A stretch of DNA of 64,000 nucleotides from assembly GCF_002838065.1 (NCBI RefSeq), contig NZ_PIZU01000012.1, positions 1 through 64,000 on the forward strand, given 5' to 3'. The notes under the pieces were generated by a model. That model saw only the letters and a program-made list of their open reading frames with translations. It did not search any database and was not told the DNA's origin. The translations under genes were made by a program, and so were the position numbers. Below, piece by piece: positions 1 through 8,559 of the stretch (position 1 is the first letter of the stretch; every line of letters begins with the position of its first letter). This DNA is from Mycobacterium hubeiense (lineage in GTDB: Bacteria > Actinomycetota > Actinomycetes > Mycobacteriales > Mycobacteriaceae).

Positions 1-65
1 CCGCGCAACGGTGCCTCATTCAGGTTGACAGGTTCCGTGCGGCGATCTCTTCGTTCGGCGCAGCG

Positions 66-689
66 ATGATTCATTTCGCCGTCCTGCCGGCGCACTTGCA
101 AGAGTGGACGCCGTCAGGTCTGTTCTTCGCCTCAATCGCGCTGTTTCAATTGGTTTGGGCGCTCGTCGTACCCGGTCGGCCTGCTGCGGTATTGCTGGCC
201 GCCGGGATCATGGCGAATGTCGGTGCCGCCGCACTGTGGGCTTTGTCTCGGACGGCGGGCGCGCCCTTCGGCCCACAAGCCGGTGAACCCGAAGTGGTAG
301 AGGCTGCCGGCCTCTTCGCACTCCTGCTCGAGTGCTACATCGTCCTAGGAGCAGGCTGGGTGTGGTATCGAGGCCAGCGAGCAGAGCCGATATCGGGTTT
401 CACAAACGCAATTGTGCTGGGCGGCGGCAGCGCCGTGATCGCTACCGCGGCGGCGCTAGGAGTGGCTTCGGGCATGCTGCACGGTCATCACGCCCCGGCT
501 GGCGCCGAGCACGATTTCCACGCACCGATGAGCGGCCATGCAGACGGCCATGACGATCATCCAGAACCGGCCGCTACCCCGAATACCGAGGTGGCTCCGG
601 CGTCCACTGCGGCGCTGCCGGTCGAATCTCCGCCTCCCGCCACGGATCTGTCACACGAAACTGACGGTGGTCATCAACACAGCGAGTGA
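66..689 (+). CDS. Membrane protein with His-rich tail, possibly 5'-truncated by window edge
   Basis: Unrecognised protein of about 207 residues. Four hydrophobic stretches are visible (about residues 17-37, 41-60, 78-97 and 110-132), followed by a polar C-terminal tail rich in His, Asp and Glu (HGHH, HADGHDDH, GGHQHSE). The tail could bind metal, which fits the copper-related setting, but that is inference. The reading frame is open to the left edge of the window with no stop, so the ATG at 66 may be internal and the true start may lie outside. It converges with the hydrolase at 701, with only 11 bases between the stops. Coding is supported by high third-position GC and a clean membrane topology. 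Confidence 0.7.
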   Translation: MIHFAVLPAHLQEWTPSGLFFASIALFQLVWALVVPGRPAAVLLAAGIMANVGAAALWALSRTAGAPFGPQAGEPEVVEAAGLFALLLECYIVLGAGWVWYRGQRAEPISGFTNAIVLGGGSAVIATAAALGVASGMLHGHHAPAGAEHDFHAPMSGHADGHDDHPEPAATPNTEVAPASTAALPVESPPPATDLSHETDGGHQHSE

Positions 690-700
690 CCGAAGTTCCG

Positions 701-1537
701 TTACTCGGTCGTCCGGTCGGATGTGAGGAAGGGGAGCAGGAACTCGTAAGTCTCCTCGGGGCATTCGTCGTGCAGTGAGTGCCCGCCCCCGCGCACGATG
801 TGTGACTCTGCGCTCGACATTCGAGCAGTGAAGCGGTCGATGAGGTTGACCGAGAAGATGCGATCCTGATCGCCCCAAAGGATTAGGGTCGGCGCTTCAA
901 CGAGATGCAGATCCCGTTCGGTGTCGGCCCATCGCACTGACCGTTCGACGCGCAACATGTCGCGAAGCCTGGCCAACCTTTTTCCGGGAGTTCGCATCTC
1001 CCGCAGGAGGTCGTCCACTCGGTCGTAGGGGATTCGCTCCCGGTGTGCGAAGGACTTTTTCAGCATGTGACGCGCCGAGGCCGCGGACGTCAGGCAGACG
1101 GCGATCTCGCCGACGATCGGTATTCGCACGAGACGGAATTCCCACACGTCCTTGATGTCAAGTCCGCCGGGTGCGATCAGCGCCAGCCGGCTGACTCGAT
1201 TGGGGTGGAGCTCGGCGAACCGCAGTGCGAAGCCCCCGCCCCACGAATGGCCGACGATCGCGGTGCGGGACAGGCCGACGGCGTCAAGGAAGCTGCCAAT
1301 GGAGCCAGCAAGGTCATCAGCGCCGGAGGGAAAGGCCCTGTCAAGGATCTCCGTCAGTCCTTGACCTGGTGGATCAAGCGCGTAGACCGTATGGCGTTGC
1401 GCGAGAACCGGGATCATGGCTTGGAAGTTGGCCCGCCAACCGCCGCCGCCCGGGAGGAGCAGCAGCGGTGGGCCGTCTCCGGTTCGTGAGTAATGGAACC
1501 GGGCCACCGCGGTGTCGACAAAGCCCTCGTACATCAT
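701..1537 (-). CDS. Alpha/beta hydrolase
   Basis: Alpha/beta-hydrolase fold protein of 278 residues. The nucleophile elbow GHSWGG places the catalytic Ser near residue 98. An oxyanion-side stretch LLPGGGGW lies near residues 28-35, the acid is probably the Asp in WGDQDR near residue 225, and the catalytic His is in GGGHSLHDE near residue 253. Length and motif order fit the epoxide hydrolase/esterase/haloperoxidase superfamily. No cap-domain feature lets me name a substrate. No signal peptide is visible, so it is probably cytoplasmic. It is transcribed alone, facing the membrane protein at 66. No 17-bp island box is found upstream. Confidence 0.85.
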   Translation of the reverse strand: MMYEGFVDTAVARFHYSRTGDGPPLLLLPGGGGWRANFQAMIPVLAQRHTVYALDPPGQGLTEILDRAFPSGADDLAGSIGSFLDAVGLSRTAIVGHSWGGGFALRFAELHPNRVSRLALIAPGGLDIKDVWEFRLVRIPIVGEIAVCLTSAASARHMLKKSFAHRERIPYDRVDDLLREMRTPGKRLARLRDMLRVERSVRWADTERDLHLVEAPTLILWGDQDRIFSVNLIDRFTARMSSAESHIVRGGGHSLHDECPEETYEFLLPFLTSDRTTE

Positions 1538-1741
1538 CGGTTCCGCACAACTTGAACACCCATGTACGGATTATCTCGCAAAGACCGCCACCACCACCAG
1601 CCGTCATCAGACGCTCGGATTCTTCGTGACAAAGGTGGCGGCACCCAGCCTCAACAGCGCTGCAGTTTCCGTACTTGCCATTCCAGAATCAGCCAGGCCT
1701 TCCACCGCAGCCATAGCGCACTTTCGCTCATGTGCCTAGGA

Positions 1742-2200
1742 CTAATGGTCGCGGTCAAAGAGAACGAGGGTGTTGGCCAGGTTGCCGTCGATGAAGTAAG
1801 CGCGACAGCTGAAGGGGTCATGGATCGTGTCCCCGTACGCGTCGCCCTTGACATCCACGACACCAGAAACGTTGAGCACCGTAATGCGGGAGTGGTCGAC
1901 CCCTTTTAGGGGCTCGTCGAGTAGTGAGAATAAATCCTTGCTGTCCGGGTCTAGGTCCGTGCTTGCCACCTCAACGTTTGAGAGTTTCGCCGTTGAGGGC
2001 GAGGCCAACTGCTTAAGCACCTCAGATTCGCAACGGTTCTGCGCCGTCAGTTCCTTCGAGGGACGGTCCCCAGAGTCGGCGATGCCGAAACCGCGTGTCG
2101 CGACGGCGATTACGGCCAGGATCACCACGCAACCCGCCCCGGCCGCGATCAACCACGCACGCCTCCGGTTCTTGCGGGGTGCGAATGGCGAACTCCCCAT
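1742..2200 (-). CDS. Small membrane-anchored protein of unknown function
   Basis: Protein of 152 residues with a basic N-terminus (RKNRRRAW), one transmembrane helix at about residues 15-36, and an extracytoplasmic domain carrying two Cys (QNRCESEV and FSCRAY) that could pair. The arrangement resembles single-pass mycobacterial secreted proteins with an LASPSTAKLSNVEV-type stretch, a pattern seen in many short actinobacterial hypothetical proteins, but I cannot name the family. It is divergent from the NlpC/P60 gene at 2387. The 17-bp island box at 2342-2358 lies between them but much nearer the latter. The 200 bases downstream (1538-1741) hold nothing I recognise. Confidence 0.65.
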   Translation of the reverse strand: MGSSPFAPRKNRRRAWLIAAGAGCVVILAVIAVATRGFGIADSGDRPSKELTAQNRCESEVLKQLASPSTAKLSNVEVASTDLDPDSKDLFSLLDEPLKGVDHSRITVLNVSGVVDVKGDAYGDTIHDPFSCRAYFIDGNLANTLVLFDRDH

Positions 2201-2341
2201 TCCTAACCTCCCAATATCGCCTGCCGAAAGCTATCAAAAGGGTGCCGCCGCCCGCATAACAGCTGCAACGCCAAAGTTACAATAGTGGAATTTGTGATTA
2301 TTGTTTACTTATGGGGCTGAAGTGACTTACGGTGAAATTGA

Positions 2342-2358
2342 TACGTAGCTATTACGTA
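2342..2358. promoter_or_regulatory. 17-bp island box upstream of NlpC/P60 gene
   Basis: TACGTAGCTATTACGTA matches the island consensus TAC[TG][AT]-N7-[AT][AC]GTA. It ends 28 bases before the GTG start at 2387, a position suited to repressor control of that promoter. Confidence 0.6.
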
Positions 2359-2386
2359 CGTCTGTTACTGCAAGTAGTGCTGATGG

Positions 2387-3079
2387 GTGGTGGAGACCAT
2401 TTTGTCCAGGGTGGGAATCATTCTTGGTCTTGTCGGGCTGCTGCTCGGCCTCACCCTGCCCGGGCCGGCCGTCGCCGACGAGAGCCTATGGGATCCGACA
2501 TTGCCAAAAGTCCTCAGCGCTGGTGCACCAGGCGATCCCGTCGCGATCGCGAACGCCTCGCTGCGAGCGACAAACGTCGCCACTCAGACCACCCTGGACT
2601 TAGGTCGAAAGTTCCTCAGTAGCCTCGGCATCGGAGGCAGGCCAACGACTGTTGCTCCCGGACGCCGCGTCTATGGTAGGGATGCGATCGAGTACGTGAT
2701 CCGTCGCGCCGGCTCCCAGATAGGTGTGCCGTACTCCTGGGGAGGTGGCAGCCTGACAGGTCCGAGCCGCGGCGTCGACGGCGGCGCGGACACGGTGGGC
2801 TTCGACTGCTCGGGCCTTACGCGCTACGCGTTCGCCGGCGTCGGAGTACTGCTCCCGCGGTTCTCCGGGGACCAGTACACCGCGGGGCGCCAAGTACCGC
2901 CCTCAGAAGCCAAGCGCGGCGACCTCCTGTTCTGGGGTCCGGGCGGCAGCCAACACGAAGCCCTCTACCTCGGCGGCGGCCAAATGCTCGAAGCCCAGCA
3001 AAGCGGCGTACCGATCAAGATTTCACCGGTACGAACCGGTGGAATGACGCCGTATGTGACGCGGATTATCGAAAGTTGA
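2387..3079 (+). CDS. RipB-like NlpC/P60 peptidoglycan endopeptidase
   Basis: Secreted endopeptidase of the RipA/RipB family, which cuts the D-Glu-mDAP bond in mycobacterial peptidoglycan stems. A signal peptide covers about residues 1-30, followed by the family stretch LWDPTLPKVL and the NlpC/P60 domain from about residue 93. The triad is visible as Cys141 (FDCSGL), His190 (SQHEAL) and Glu202 (MLEAQ). The spacings of 49 and 12 residues equal those of the RipA triad (Cys383, His432, Glu444). At 230 residues it lacks the long coiled-coil inhibitory N-terminus of RipA, so it resembles RipB. Start: GTG at 2387; a second GTG follows directly. A 17-bp box sits 28 bases upstream, placing it in the island regulon. 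Confidence 0.9.
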   Translation: MVETILSRVGIILGLVGLLLGLTLPGPAVADESLWDPTLPKVLSAGAPGDPVAIANASLRATNVATQTTLDLGRKFLSSLGIGGRPTTVAPGRRVYGRDAIEYVIRRAGSQIGVPYSWGGGSLTGPSRGVDGGADTVGFDCSGLTRYAFAGVGVLLPRFSGDQYTAGRQVPPSEAKRGDLLFWGPGGSQHEALYLGGGQMLEAQQSGVPIKISPVRTGGMTPYVTRIIES

Positions 3080-3119
3080 TGATGATTCACACAGGCTCAG
3101 TCGAGACGCAGAAACCGAG

Positions 3120-3722
3120 TCAGCTCTCCTTCGTGATCAGCCCGTGCAGGGCCAACCCAATGACGCTGCGGCGCGCGGCTTCTGCGTCCCAGTGGTGACT
3201 GGCGCGCAGGTGGATATAGCCCCAGCCGACCATGTTGAACAGGACGGACGCGGTCACAGTCTCGGGCACATGGCGCAGGGTTCCATCGGCAGCACCGTCG
3301 ATGAGGAGGCGTTCGAACGGCTCAGCGAAAACATCGACAGTCAGCGCATCCGGGCCCGGCCGGTGGAAGACCTCGCCGTGCGCGAGAAACATTCCCGCGA
3401 GCAAGGGAAGGTATTCGTCGGCGGCCGCGCACATCGCCTCCAGTGCGGCCTCTAGCCGTTCCGCCGCGGTTCCCCGTCCGGTGATCGCGGGCCATATCGC
3501 GTTGCGAAACGTCTGGGCTGCTCGTGCAGTCAGCGCGGCGACGAGTTGATCTCGTGTGACGTCCCGACGGTAGATCGTCGCCCGCGACAGTCCGGCCTCG
3601 GCCGCGATCCGCTCTCGCGTCGTCTCTGTCAGGCCCCATCGAGCGATCGCCGCGGCGGTTGCGTCGATGAGCCGAGGATCAACCTCGGGGGAGTTCCCCG
3701 GCCTCTCTTGACTCTGAGCCAC
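3120..3722 (-). CDS. TetR-family regulator
   Basis: Transcriptional regulator of 200 residues. The N-terminal helix-turn-helix spans about residues 25-60 (TTRERIAAEAGLSRATIYRR), characteristic of TetR, followed by an all-helical ligand domain with a Trp/His-rich helix (GWGYIHLRASHHW). The start is GTG at 3722. It is divergent from the membrane protein at 3743 with only 20 bases between the start codons, and a perfect dyad overlaps the start of that gene. This is the usual arrangement of a TetR repressor with its adjacent target. The ligand is unknown. Confidence 0.88.
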   Translation of the reverse strand: MAQSQERPGNSPEVDPRLIDATAAAIARWGLTETTRERIAAEAGLSRATIYRRDVTRDQLVAALTARAAQTFRNAIWPAITGRGTAAERLEAALEAMCAAADEYLPLLAGMFLAHGEVFHRPGPDALTVDVFAEPFERLLIDGAADGTLRHVPETVTASVLFNMVGWGYIHLRASHHWDAEAARRSVIGLALHGLITKES

Positions 3723-3736
3723 ACGAACATCATAGT

Positions 3737-3754
3737 TGAGACATGGCAGTCTCA
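3737..3754. promoter_or_regulatory. Putative TetR operator overlapping the 3743 start codon
   Basis: Perfect inverted repeat TGAGAC-ATGGCA-GTCTCA. The ATG of the membrane protein gene lies in its centre. It lies 15 bases upstream of the TetR start, so one bound dimer could block both genes. Function is inferred from position. Confidence 0.55.
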
Positions 3755-5200
3755 GAAGTGAACTCGCCGAGTATCACACTTTCGCCCGCTTACGGTGCGC
3801 TTGCCGCCGCCGGTGGAGCTGTGTCATTGTTCGCCACCTACTGGGACGACGCCTGGCACACCGACATTGGCCGAGATACAGCCCTGATCCCGCCGCACCT
3901 GGCGTTGTACGGCAGCGTGGCTGTGGTGGGTCTGGTGGTCCTCGGCTGGGGATTGGTTGCCCTGGCGCGGACTCGTTCGATCCTCGCCGCGCTCAGGCAG
4001 CCGGGCCTGTTATTGGCCGGCTTGGGCGGCGCGGTCACACTCGCCGCCGCCCCGCTGGACGCGTTCTGGCACGACGCCTTCGGACGCGACGCGGTCCTGT
4101 GGAGTCCGCCGCACATGCTCGTCGTGTTCGCCTCCACGACGATGGCCATCGGACTACTTGCCGGCCTGCGACCGACACGGCACGGGATTGTCGAGGCAGC
4201 CCTGTCCGCAGTGGTGCTCGGCAGTGCACTGATGACGGTCCTCGAGTACGACACTGATGTTCCACAGTTCAGCCAAATCCTTTACCTTCCGGTGGTTTTG
4301 GTCTCCGGCCTGCTCACCGTGGCCATGATCCGTGCGCTCGTTCCCCAGCCATACGCCGTTACACGAGGTGTCGGCTTCTACATCGCGATGCGGCTCATCG
4401 TCGTCGCGGCACTGATCCTGCTCGGCCGCAGTTCACCCGACCTTCCGCTGGCAGTCCTTGGCTTTGCCGTGGCCGACCTGCCCTGGCGCGGACATGCGGC
4501 ACGCTACGGGGCAACCGGTGCCGCCGTCGCCGCGCTGGCCTGGCTGGCCTCAGCGCTCGGCGTGGCGAGCCAGCCCGCCGCCGCCGTCGGCGTGGTAGCC
4601 GCGCCAGTCATCGTGGTGGGCGTCGCGCTCGTGCTGGCGACCTCCTGGCGCGCACATGCGGTTGGCGCGACCGCCACTGCGCTACTGACCGGCGCCACCA
4701 TGTTGATGCTGGGGCCCATTCCCGAGGCCATCGCCCACGATCCTGGACAGGGACAGCCCGTTACGTCGGTGCGGCTGACGGTGGTCGGGGATGGCCGTGG
4801 GAATGTGCGTCTTGACGCGGTTGCACCCGATGCCGGCTCCCAGCTCGTCGCGGATAGCGTCGTGGCTCGCCGAGGCGGCCAGATGCTCACTGCGCCGCTG
4901 AATCAGATCGGCACAGGCAAGTTCACCGGCACCATTCGCCTGCCCGAACAGGGACGGTGGTTCGTCTACGCCGAGTTCGGGCGCGCCGGCGAGACCATCG
5001 AAGCGTGGCTGCCCGTTGAGTCCGGATGGCACGGAACCACCTCGGCCGAGCGTGAGCTCTACGTGCCCGCCGGCACGCGGCCTCCGACGGCTACGCAAAT
5101 CGCCAGCGGCGCAGCGATCTACGCCGTCGGTCTGATCCTGTTCGCGTTGGCCCTCGTCCAGACGCGCGGCATCGTGCGGCGCCGCCTCAATGCAGCCTGA
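3743..5200 (+). CDS. Polytopic membrane protein with C-terminal FixH/YtkA-like domain
   Basis: Protein of 485 residues. About ten hydrophobic helices fill residues 10-320. They are followed by a beta-rich extracytoplasmic region (about 330-440: VTSVRLTVVGDGRGNV, FTGTIRLPEQGRWFVYAEF) that resembles the immunoglobulin-like FixH/YtkA domains seen in copper and cytochrome-oxidase assembly proteins, and a final helix near 455-475. I do not recognise the full-length family. The charged helix-1 segment YWDDAWHTDIGRD and the repeated FWHDAFGRDAV look like a duplicated motif with possible metal-ligating His and Asp. It is probably controlled by the divergent TetR. A role in metal handling or copper-enzyme assembly is inference. 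Confidence 0.75.
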   Translation: MAVSEVNSPSITLSPAYGALAAAGGAVSLFATYWDDAWHTDIGRDTALIPPHLALYGSVAVVGLVVLGWGLVALARTRSILAALRQPGLLLAGLGGAVTLAAAPLDAFWHDAFGRDAVLWSPPHMLVVFASTTMAIGLLAGLRPTRHGIVEAALSAVVLGSALMTVLEYDTDVPQFSQILYLPVVLVSGLLTVAMIRALVPQPYAVTRGVGFYIAMRLIVVAALILLGRSSPDLPLAVLGFAVADLPWRGHAARYGATGAAVAALAWLASALGVASQPAAAVGVVAAPVIVVGVALVLATSWRAHAVGATATALLTGATMLMLGPIPEAIAHDPGQGQPVTSVRLTVVGDGRGNVRLDAVAPDAGSQLVADSVVARRGGQMLTAPLNQIGTGKFTGTIRLPEQGRWFVYAEFGRAGETIEAWLPVESGWHGTTSAERELYVPAGTRPPTATQIASGAAIYAVGLILFALALVQTRGIVRRRLNAA

Positions 5201-5244
5201 GGTTCCCGGCACCACTGAGTCAGCGTGCAGTAACTGAGGAATCC

Positions 5245-6279
5245 CTATCCATCAGGTTTCTCGCTCTGGCTGTTGCGGTCGTTATCGGGCGTTTTCACGT
5301 CGCGTGATGTGAGCCCTTTGTCCGCGGGCGTCGCGTCACCTGAATCCACGCCGCTGTCGGCCCGCACGGCGGCGTCGTCACGACCTACCGCAGCATCCCG
5401 GGTCGCCTCGGCTTCGTCTGCTGCACCGATCGCGAGATCCTCGCGACCCTTCGGCGCGATGAAGAAGTAGATCAGGGCGCCGATCAATACCAACGTGGCG
5501 GTAAATGAATTGATCCGGATGCCGGCAATTTGGGTCGCCGCGTCGCTGCGCATCAACTCGACGAAGAACCGGCCGACACAGTAGCCGGCGACATAAAGCG
5601 CGAACAGGCCTCCATGGCCGATTCTGCATCGGCGATCGACCCAAATCAGCATGCCGAAGACCAAGACGTTCCACAGCGACTCATAGAGGAAGGTCGGGTG
5701 GACGACCGCCGCGACCTGACCTGTCGACACACCGTCGACCGAATGCACGTCGACAACGCCCGACGGCTCACGGCGGTAGTAGATCTCCAATCCCCACGGC
5801 AGGTCCGTGGGCCTGCCGTAGAGCTCCTGGTTGAAGTAGTTGCCGATGCGGCCGATCGCCTGGGCGAGCACTATGCCCGGCGCGACGGCGTCGCCGAAAG
5901 CTGGCAACGGAATGCCGCGTCGACGGCAGCCGATCCATGCGCCGACGCCACCCAAGGCCACCGCACCCCAGATGCCCAGGCCGCCGTCCCAGATCCTCAA
6001 TGCGGCACCCAACCCAAGACCGTCATCACCGAAGTAGGTGCGCCAGTCGGTGATCACGTGATAGAGCCGGCCACCTATCAACCCAAACGGTATGGCCCAT
6101 ATCGCGACGTCATAGACGACACCCGGTTCGCCGCCCCGGGCGATCCAGCGGCGGTTCCCTATCAGCAGAGCGGCGACGATGCCGGCGACGATGAACATCG
6201 CGTAAGCCCGGATCGGCAGTGAGCCAAGATGCCACACCCCTTGCGGCGGACTAGGGAAGGAAGCGACCAGAGTGGTCAC
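5245..6279 (-). CDS. lgt: Prolipoprotein diacylglyceryl transferase (Lgt)
   Basis: Transfers a diacylglyceryl group from phosphatidylglycerol to the lipobox Cys of prolipoproteins, the first step of lipoprotein maturation at the plasma membrane. The Lgt signature GRIGNYFNQELYGRP is intact at about residues 143-157, including the Arg and Asn required in the E. coli enzyme. The upstream GGRLYH motif (69-74) is also present. Seven membrane helices fit the family. The last 70 residues are an acidic, Asp/Ala-rich cytoplasmic tail, common in actinobacterial Lgt. The genome should also carry a housekeeping lgt (near trp genes in mycobacteria), so this is probably an accessory copy. It pairs conceptually with the lnt at 54 kb and the window's lipoproteins. 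A 17-bp box lies 125 bases upstream. Confidence 0.95.
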   Translation of the reverse strand: MTTLVASFPSPPQGVWHLGSLPIRAYAMFIVAGIVAALLIGNRRWIARGGEPGVVYDVAIWAIPFGLIGGRLYHVITDWRTYFGDDGLGLGAALRIWDGGLGIWGAVALGGVGAWIGCRRRGIPLPAFGDAVAPGIVLAQAIGRIGNYFNQELYGRPTDLPWGLEIYYRREPSGVVDVHSVDGVSTGQVAAVVHPTFLYESLWNVLVFGMLIWVDRRCRIGHGGLFALYVAGYCVGRFFVELMRSDAATQIAGIRINSFTATLVLIGALIYFFIAPKGREDLAIGAADEAEATRDAAVGRDDAAVRADSGVDSGDATPADKGLTSRDVKTPDNDRNSQSEKPDG

Positions 6280-6404
6280 GGCAGCCTCGGCGGCACGACA
6301 GCGCCGGTTGACATCTCAATCAGGACAGACATACTCCTCAACCGCAATCACTCGTGTTCGGGCTGTCAGTGGGTTCGGCATGCTCGCGGGGCTGCCTTCT
6401 TATC

Positions 6405-6421
6405 TACTAAGGCGAATAGTA
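6405..6421. promoter_or_regulatory. 17-bp island box upstream of lgt
   Basis: TACTAAGGCGAATAGTA, with outer half-sites TACTA and TAGTA in perfect inverted symmetry at the 17-bp spacing. It lies 125 bases upstream of the lgt start, further than is typical for the other boxes. The intervening sequence has no recognisable gene. Confidence 0.6.
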
Positions 6422-6589
6422 CTGTACAAGTACCGACCTCCGGCAATGCCGCCGATATACCGCACCTCGACGCGTTCGCAGAAGTTGGACTGCCCTCGGC
6501 AGACCAATCTTCCTCCCGTTGCTAACAGTTCGCCGGCTCGTGGCGATAACCAGATTGCATTGCGGGGTCCGGCCCCCCGCGGTGCAAGG

Positions 6590-6624
6590 ATCTGGCGGGG
6601 AACGCGACTCCTCCCCCGCCAGAT
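6590..6624. terminator. Strong GC hairpin of uncertain role
   Basis: Perfect 11-bp inverted repeat ATCTGGCGGGG / CCCCGCCAGAT separated by 13 bases. It sits in the otherwise gene-free stretch between lgt and the ICMT remnant. It has the look of an intrinsic terminator without a U-tract, as usual in mycobacteria. Which transcript it would end is unclear. Confidence 0.3.
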
Positions 6625-6689
6625 CACCAGCTTGAAGCCGCTCACCAACGTCGCGATCCACGGCTGGCATCGGGTTCTGGCCCGCGGGA

Positions 6690-7040
6690 GTGCCGTCAGG
6701 GATGGGCTGAGGGCGGGGCCGCCAGCAGCGGTGCGAAGGGGTCTGCTTGGTGGCGTCGTCGCGGTGCTCGGCATCGTCGTAACGCTCGTGGCTCAGCTGT
6801 CACTGGGCGGGTCCTGGTGCACCGGGGTCGCCGAGGCGGTGCGCACAGATCTGGTTACCACCAGTGCGTTTCGGTGGGCCGCAACCCGAATTTCGCTGCC
6901 GTGTTCCCGCCATTTGTCGGCTTGGAGTTGATTGTGCCCAAGCCGTAACCGTCGCGGGCATGGTGGTCATGGTGCTCGGAATCCGGTTGCAGATGCGTCT
7001 CGTCGAAGAGCCTTACCTGTGTAGCGTCCACCGAATTCAC
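6690..7040 (+). pseudogene. Remnant of an isoprenylcysteine methyltransferase-like (ICMT family) membrane enzyme
   Basis: Conserved ICMT/steroid-reductase-like blocks appear in order but in three different reading frames. GGSWCTGVAEAVRTDLVTT lies at about 6800-6865 in one frame. GRNPNFAAVFPPFVGLELIV follows at about 6872-6935 in the next. AVTVAGMVVMVLG and RLVEEPYL follow at about 6945-7020 in the third. These blocks match the family order (GGSWR.G, VRNPIF, VEEPYL). At least two frameshifts are needed to read through, and the C-terminal HG..Y..Y segment is lost, so this is decayed. In intact homologues the product is a small polytopic membrane methyltransferase. Upstream sequence 6430-6690 is not clearly part of it. 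Confidence 0.65.
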
Positions 7041-7074
7041 CGGAGCCGTCGGTGGCGCATGTTCGACATCGTGG

Positions 7075-7770
7075 TCAGCCGCCCGGCGCCGGGAGCGGTG
7101 CGGCGCCGCGGTCGGTCAGCATCCGGGTCATCGCCTCGATTTCCGCGGTCTGGGCATCCAGCATACGGGCGGCGAGGTTGCGTACCTCGCCCACGGCAGC
7201 GCCGTCGATCGCCGCGCGCATCATCGCTGCGCCGCCCTGATGGTGTCGAATCAGCAACTGCAGAAAGTAGACGTCCAAATCACGCCCGGACAGTGCGCGT
7301 AGGCGGTCAATCTCGGCGTTGTTGGCCATGCCTGGCATCATCCGGCCTTCGGCCATGTTCATCTGGTGGTCGCGGCCGGGCATCCAAGCCATGGGTGCAC
7401 CGTCGGCGCTCGCCGGTTGTCCCCACACGCCAAGCCAGCCCTGCATGCGGCCGATCTGATCGGATTGCCCGATCTCGACATCGCCGGCCAGCCGCTGGAT
7501 CGCGGGGTCGTCACTGTGATCGCGCGCCCAACTCGCCAGGGTGACACCCTGCTGGTGGTGCACGGTCATGTCTTGGGCGAACCCGATGTCCACCGGGTCC
7601 GGTGCTTGGGCGCCGCCCGTGTCGTCGGCCGACGAGGCCAGCAGGAGGCCGCCTGCGCCACCCAGCAGAACCGCGGTGATCAGGGCTCCCGCGGCCACGA
7701 CAACGGTCAGCCAACGTCGGCGCGGCCCGGCTGGCCGATCGTCAGCGGAAACGGCGTCGTCAGCCGTCAC
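7075..7770 (-). CDS. DUF305 family membrane-anchored protein
   Basis: Protein of 231 residues. One transmembrane helix (about residues 20-42) is followed by an extracytoplasmic four-helix DUF305 domain. The family hallmark His pairs are present twice: DMTVHHQQGVTLA near residue 70 and LIRHHQGGAAMM near residue 175. A Met/His-rich linker (DHQMNMAEGRMMPGM) sits between them. DUF305 proteins are frequently associated with copper-resistance loci and the His/Met pattern suggests metal binding, though the biochemical role is not established. The GTG start at 7770 overlaps the stop of the DUF3105 gene by 4 bases (GTGA), so the two are translationally coupled and I rejected longer upstream starts. 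Confidence 0.88.
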   Translation of the reverse strand: MTADDAVSADDRPAGPRRRWLTVVVAAGALITAVLLGGAGGLLLASSADDTGGAQAPDPVDIGFAQDMTVHHQQGVTLASWARDHSDDPAIQRLAGDVEIGQSDQIGRMQGWLGVWGQPASADGAPMAWMPGRDHQMNMAEGRMMPGMANNAEIDRLRALSGRDLDVYFLQLLIRHHQGGAAMMRAAIDGAAVGEVRNLAARMLDAQTAEIEAMTRMLTDRGAAPLPAPGG

Positions 7771-8510
7771 TTCGCTCCGTCGACCGGCACCGCGTCGGGT
7801 CCCGGCGGGGTGGGATCGAACGGCGGCGGGTTGTCTGGATCGAACCGGCCAGGACCGAGTGGTGCGCACGTCGCGCCGACCTCCGGATGAGCGAACCGGT
7901 TGACACGCAACGCGCTGATGAACTGGTCGATGCGTTCGTCGGCAGCGTTATCGAGCTTGAGCTGATGCCCCCAGGACTGCAGCGAAATCGGCGAGTCCAT
8001 CGTCGGCACCGGCGACATCAACGCATAGTTCGTACCCTCGACGCGGGCGCGTAGCGCATCCAGATCGGCCTTGGAGATCTCGGGGCGATAGGCAATCCAC
8101 ACCGCACCGTGCTCAAGCGAATGCACCGCGTTCTCTACCCGAATCGCCTGCGAGTACACAACACCGTCGCATGCCGCCCAAGACTGATCGTGGGCACCAC
8201 CATAGGGCGGAGTGCCCTGGTAGGCCACCCGCTGATCGGGGCGGACGTGGTCGGCGCCCGGGGGCTCCGTCACGACGACGCCCGGGATCTTCCTCGACGG
8301 ATCCTGGTTGGATTCGCTCGGCACAAATGGGCCGAGCGCAGTCTCGCGTTCACGCTTGTCGCCGCTGCTGATGTAGACGTAGCCAAAGACTGCCGCCGCA
8401 AAGACCAGTATCCCAACGACCGCGGCTATTGTGCCCCACGGCCGTGACGCCCCCATCTTGCCCATCGGTGAAGTCGGCTTGCGGCTGCGAGTCCTTGCCC
8501 CCTTGCCCAT
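7767..8510 (-). CDS. DUF3105 family membrane protein
   Basis: Protein of 247 residues with a basic N-terminus, one transmembrane helix (about residues 26-48) and an extracytoplasmic DUF3105 domain. Family marks are the HVRPDQRVAYQGTPPYGG stretch, a Cys (WAACDG) and the motif VHSLEHGAVWIAY with two conserved His. A second Cys lies near the C-terminus (GATCAP), which could form a disulfide. DUF3105 commonly precedes DUF305 in actinobacteria, as here. The function is unknown; copper or redox handling at the membrane is a guess from context. A palindrome at 8560-8569 and a 17-bp box at 8664-8680 lie upstream. Confidence 0.88.
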   Translation of the reverse strand: MGKGARTRSRKPTSPMGKMGASRPWGTIAAVVGILVFAAAVFGYVYISSGDKRERETALGPFVPSESNQDPSRKIPGVVVTEPPGADHVRPDQRVAYQGTPPYGGAHDQSWAACDGVVYSQAIRVENAVHSLEHGAVWIAYRPEISKADLDALRARVEGTNYALMSPVPTMDSPISLQSWGHQLKLDNAADERIDQFISALRVNRFAHPEVGATCAPLGPGRFDPDNPPPFDPTPPGPDAVPVDGAK

Positions 8511-8559
8511 AAACGAGGTTCCCTTCGATCTCTCGCAGCGTGGTACGACTTCCTAAGCT

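Noticed and set aside
6611..6630. Shared CTCCCCCGCCAG sequence with 45605-45624 as a dispersed repeat
   Set aside because: About 20 bases with two mismatches in GC-rich hairpins; can arise independently as terminator-like sequence.
6272..6931. Single 219-codon gene in the lgt-DUF305 gap
   Set aside because: Only its last third resembles anything (an ICMT-family block), and that family continues in other frames; the first two thirds look random. Treated as a pseudogene at 6690-7040.
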